From Bradyrhizobium sp. (GTDB lineage: Bacteria > Pseudomonadota > Alphaproteobacteria > Rhizobiales > Xanthobacteraceae), in assembly GCF_016213215.1 (NCBI RefSeq), contig NZ_JACRAW010000014.1, positions 1 through 53,995 of the forward strand: DNA of 53,995 bases, read 5' to 3'. This document shows, in pieces, positions 53,650-53,995 of the stretch. The stretch's first letter is position 1, and every line of letters begins with the position of its first letter. Under the pieces are notes generated by a model that saw only the letters and a program-made list of their open reading frames with translations, had not been told where the DNA came from and made no database searches. A program made the translations under genes and the position numbers.

Positions 53650-53995
<346 letters not shown>

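Overview
The window looks like chromosome of an alphaproteobacterium of the Bradyrhizobium/Rhodopseudomonas group (family Nitrobacteraceae). I infer this from GC-rich coding, the chvI-chvG-hprK-EIIA-HPr block near pckA, DUF2865 and AmpG-like proteins, and intergenic palindromic repeats of a kind I associate with this group. This is by recognition only; no database was searched.

Region 1 (1-42.9 kb) is mostly core genome. It opens with the 5' part of lepA (minus strand) and a GT39 membrane glycosyltransferase. Next is an overlapping minus-strand block: chvI, chvG, a short hprK, an EIIA-Man protein and an HPr. It links a phosphotransfer branch without sugar permeases to the ChvG/ChvI acid/envelope two-component system. 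HugZ-like and TPR-CHAT genes lie between this block and pckA. There follow an acyl-CoA thioesterase, glgP, a DUF2865 protein, pyrE, a glutathione transferase, polA, an acyltransferase, UDP-glucose dehydrogenase, hrpB, a retropepsin-like protease, phosphomannomutase and an amidase. After these come a secreted unknown protein, an alpha/beta-hydrolase-cyclase fusion, an Lrp regulator, a PfkB kinase, nudC and a HIT protein. The SRP RNA gene stands directly before dnaX-ybaB-recR, and an AmpG-type permease follows. Many gaps hold palindromic repeats, and one such repeat lies in frame inside polA.

Region 2 (about 43.1-54.0 kb) is a nitrogen-fixation cluster. A Rieske protein is followed by a divergent pair: an unknown 196-residue gene (minus) and iscA-nifU-nifS-nifT-SIR2 (plus). 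Then comes a long nifB operon: nifB-fdxN-nifZ-nifZ2-(DUF3024-like)-(small protein)-(DegT-like)-Rieske, with a truncated haemoglobin after it. The cluster ends with a second divergent pair: a degenerate receiver-domain gene (minus) and nifH (plus, cut by the window end). I read five sigma-54 -24/-12 promoters here (GG-N10-GC). Five TGT-N10-ACA NifA sites lie in the three control regions, so two little-known minus-strand genes appear to be wired into the NifA regulon.

The most promising undescribed biology is the set of accessory proteins in these nif operons. It comprises a DegT-fold protein with Ser where the PLP lysine should be, and a SIR2-family protein with Trp where the NAD-site Asn usually sits. 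It also has two paralogous Rieske proteins with an extra CX4C pair, tandem NifZ proteins, a haemoglobin with a Gly/Cys/His tail, and a receiver domain lacking its phospho-Asp. I infer a role in oxygen or redox protection or in Fe-S/cofactor maturation of nitrogenase; the sequence does not prove it.
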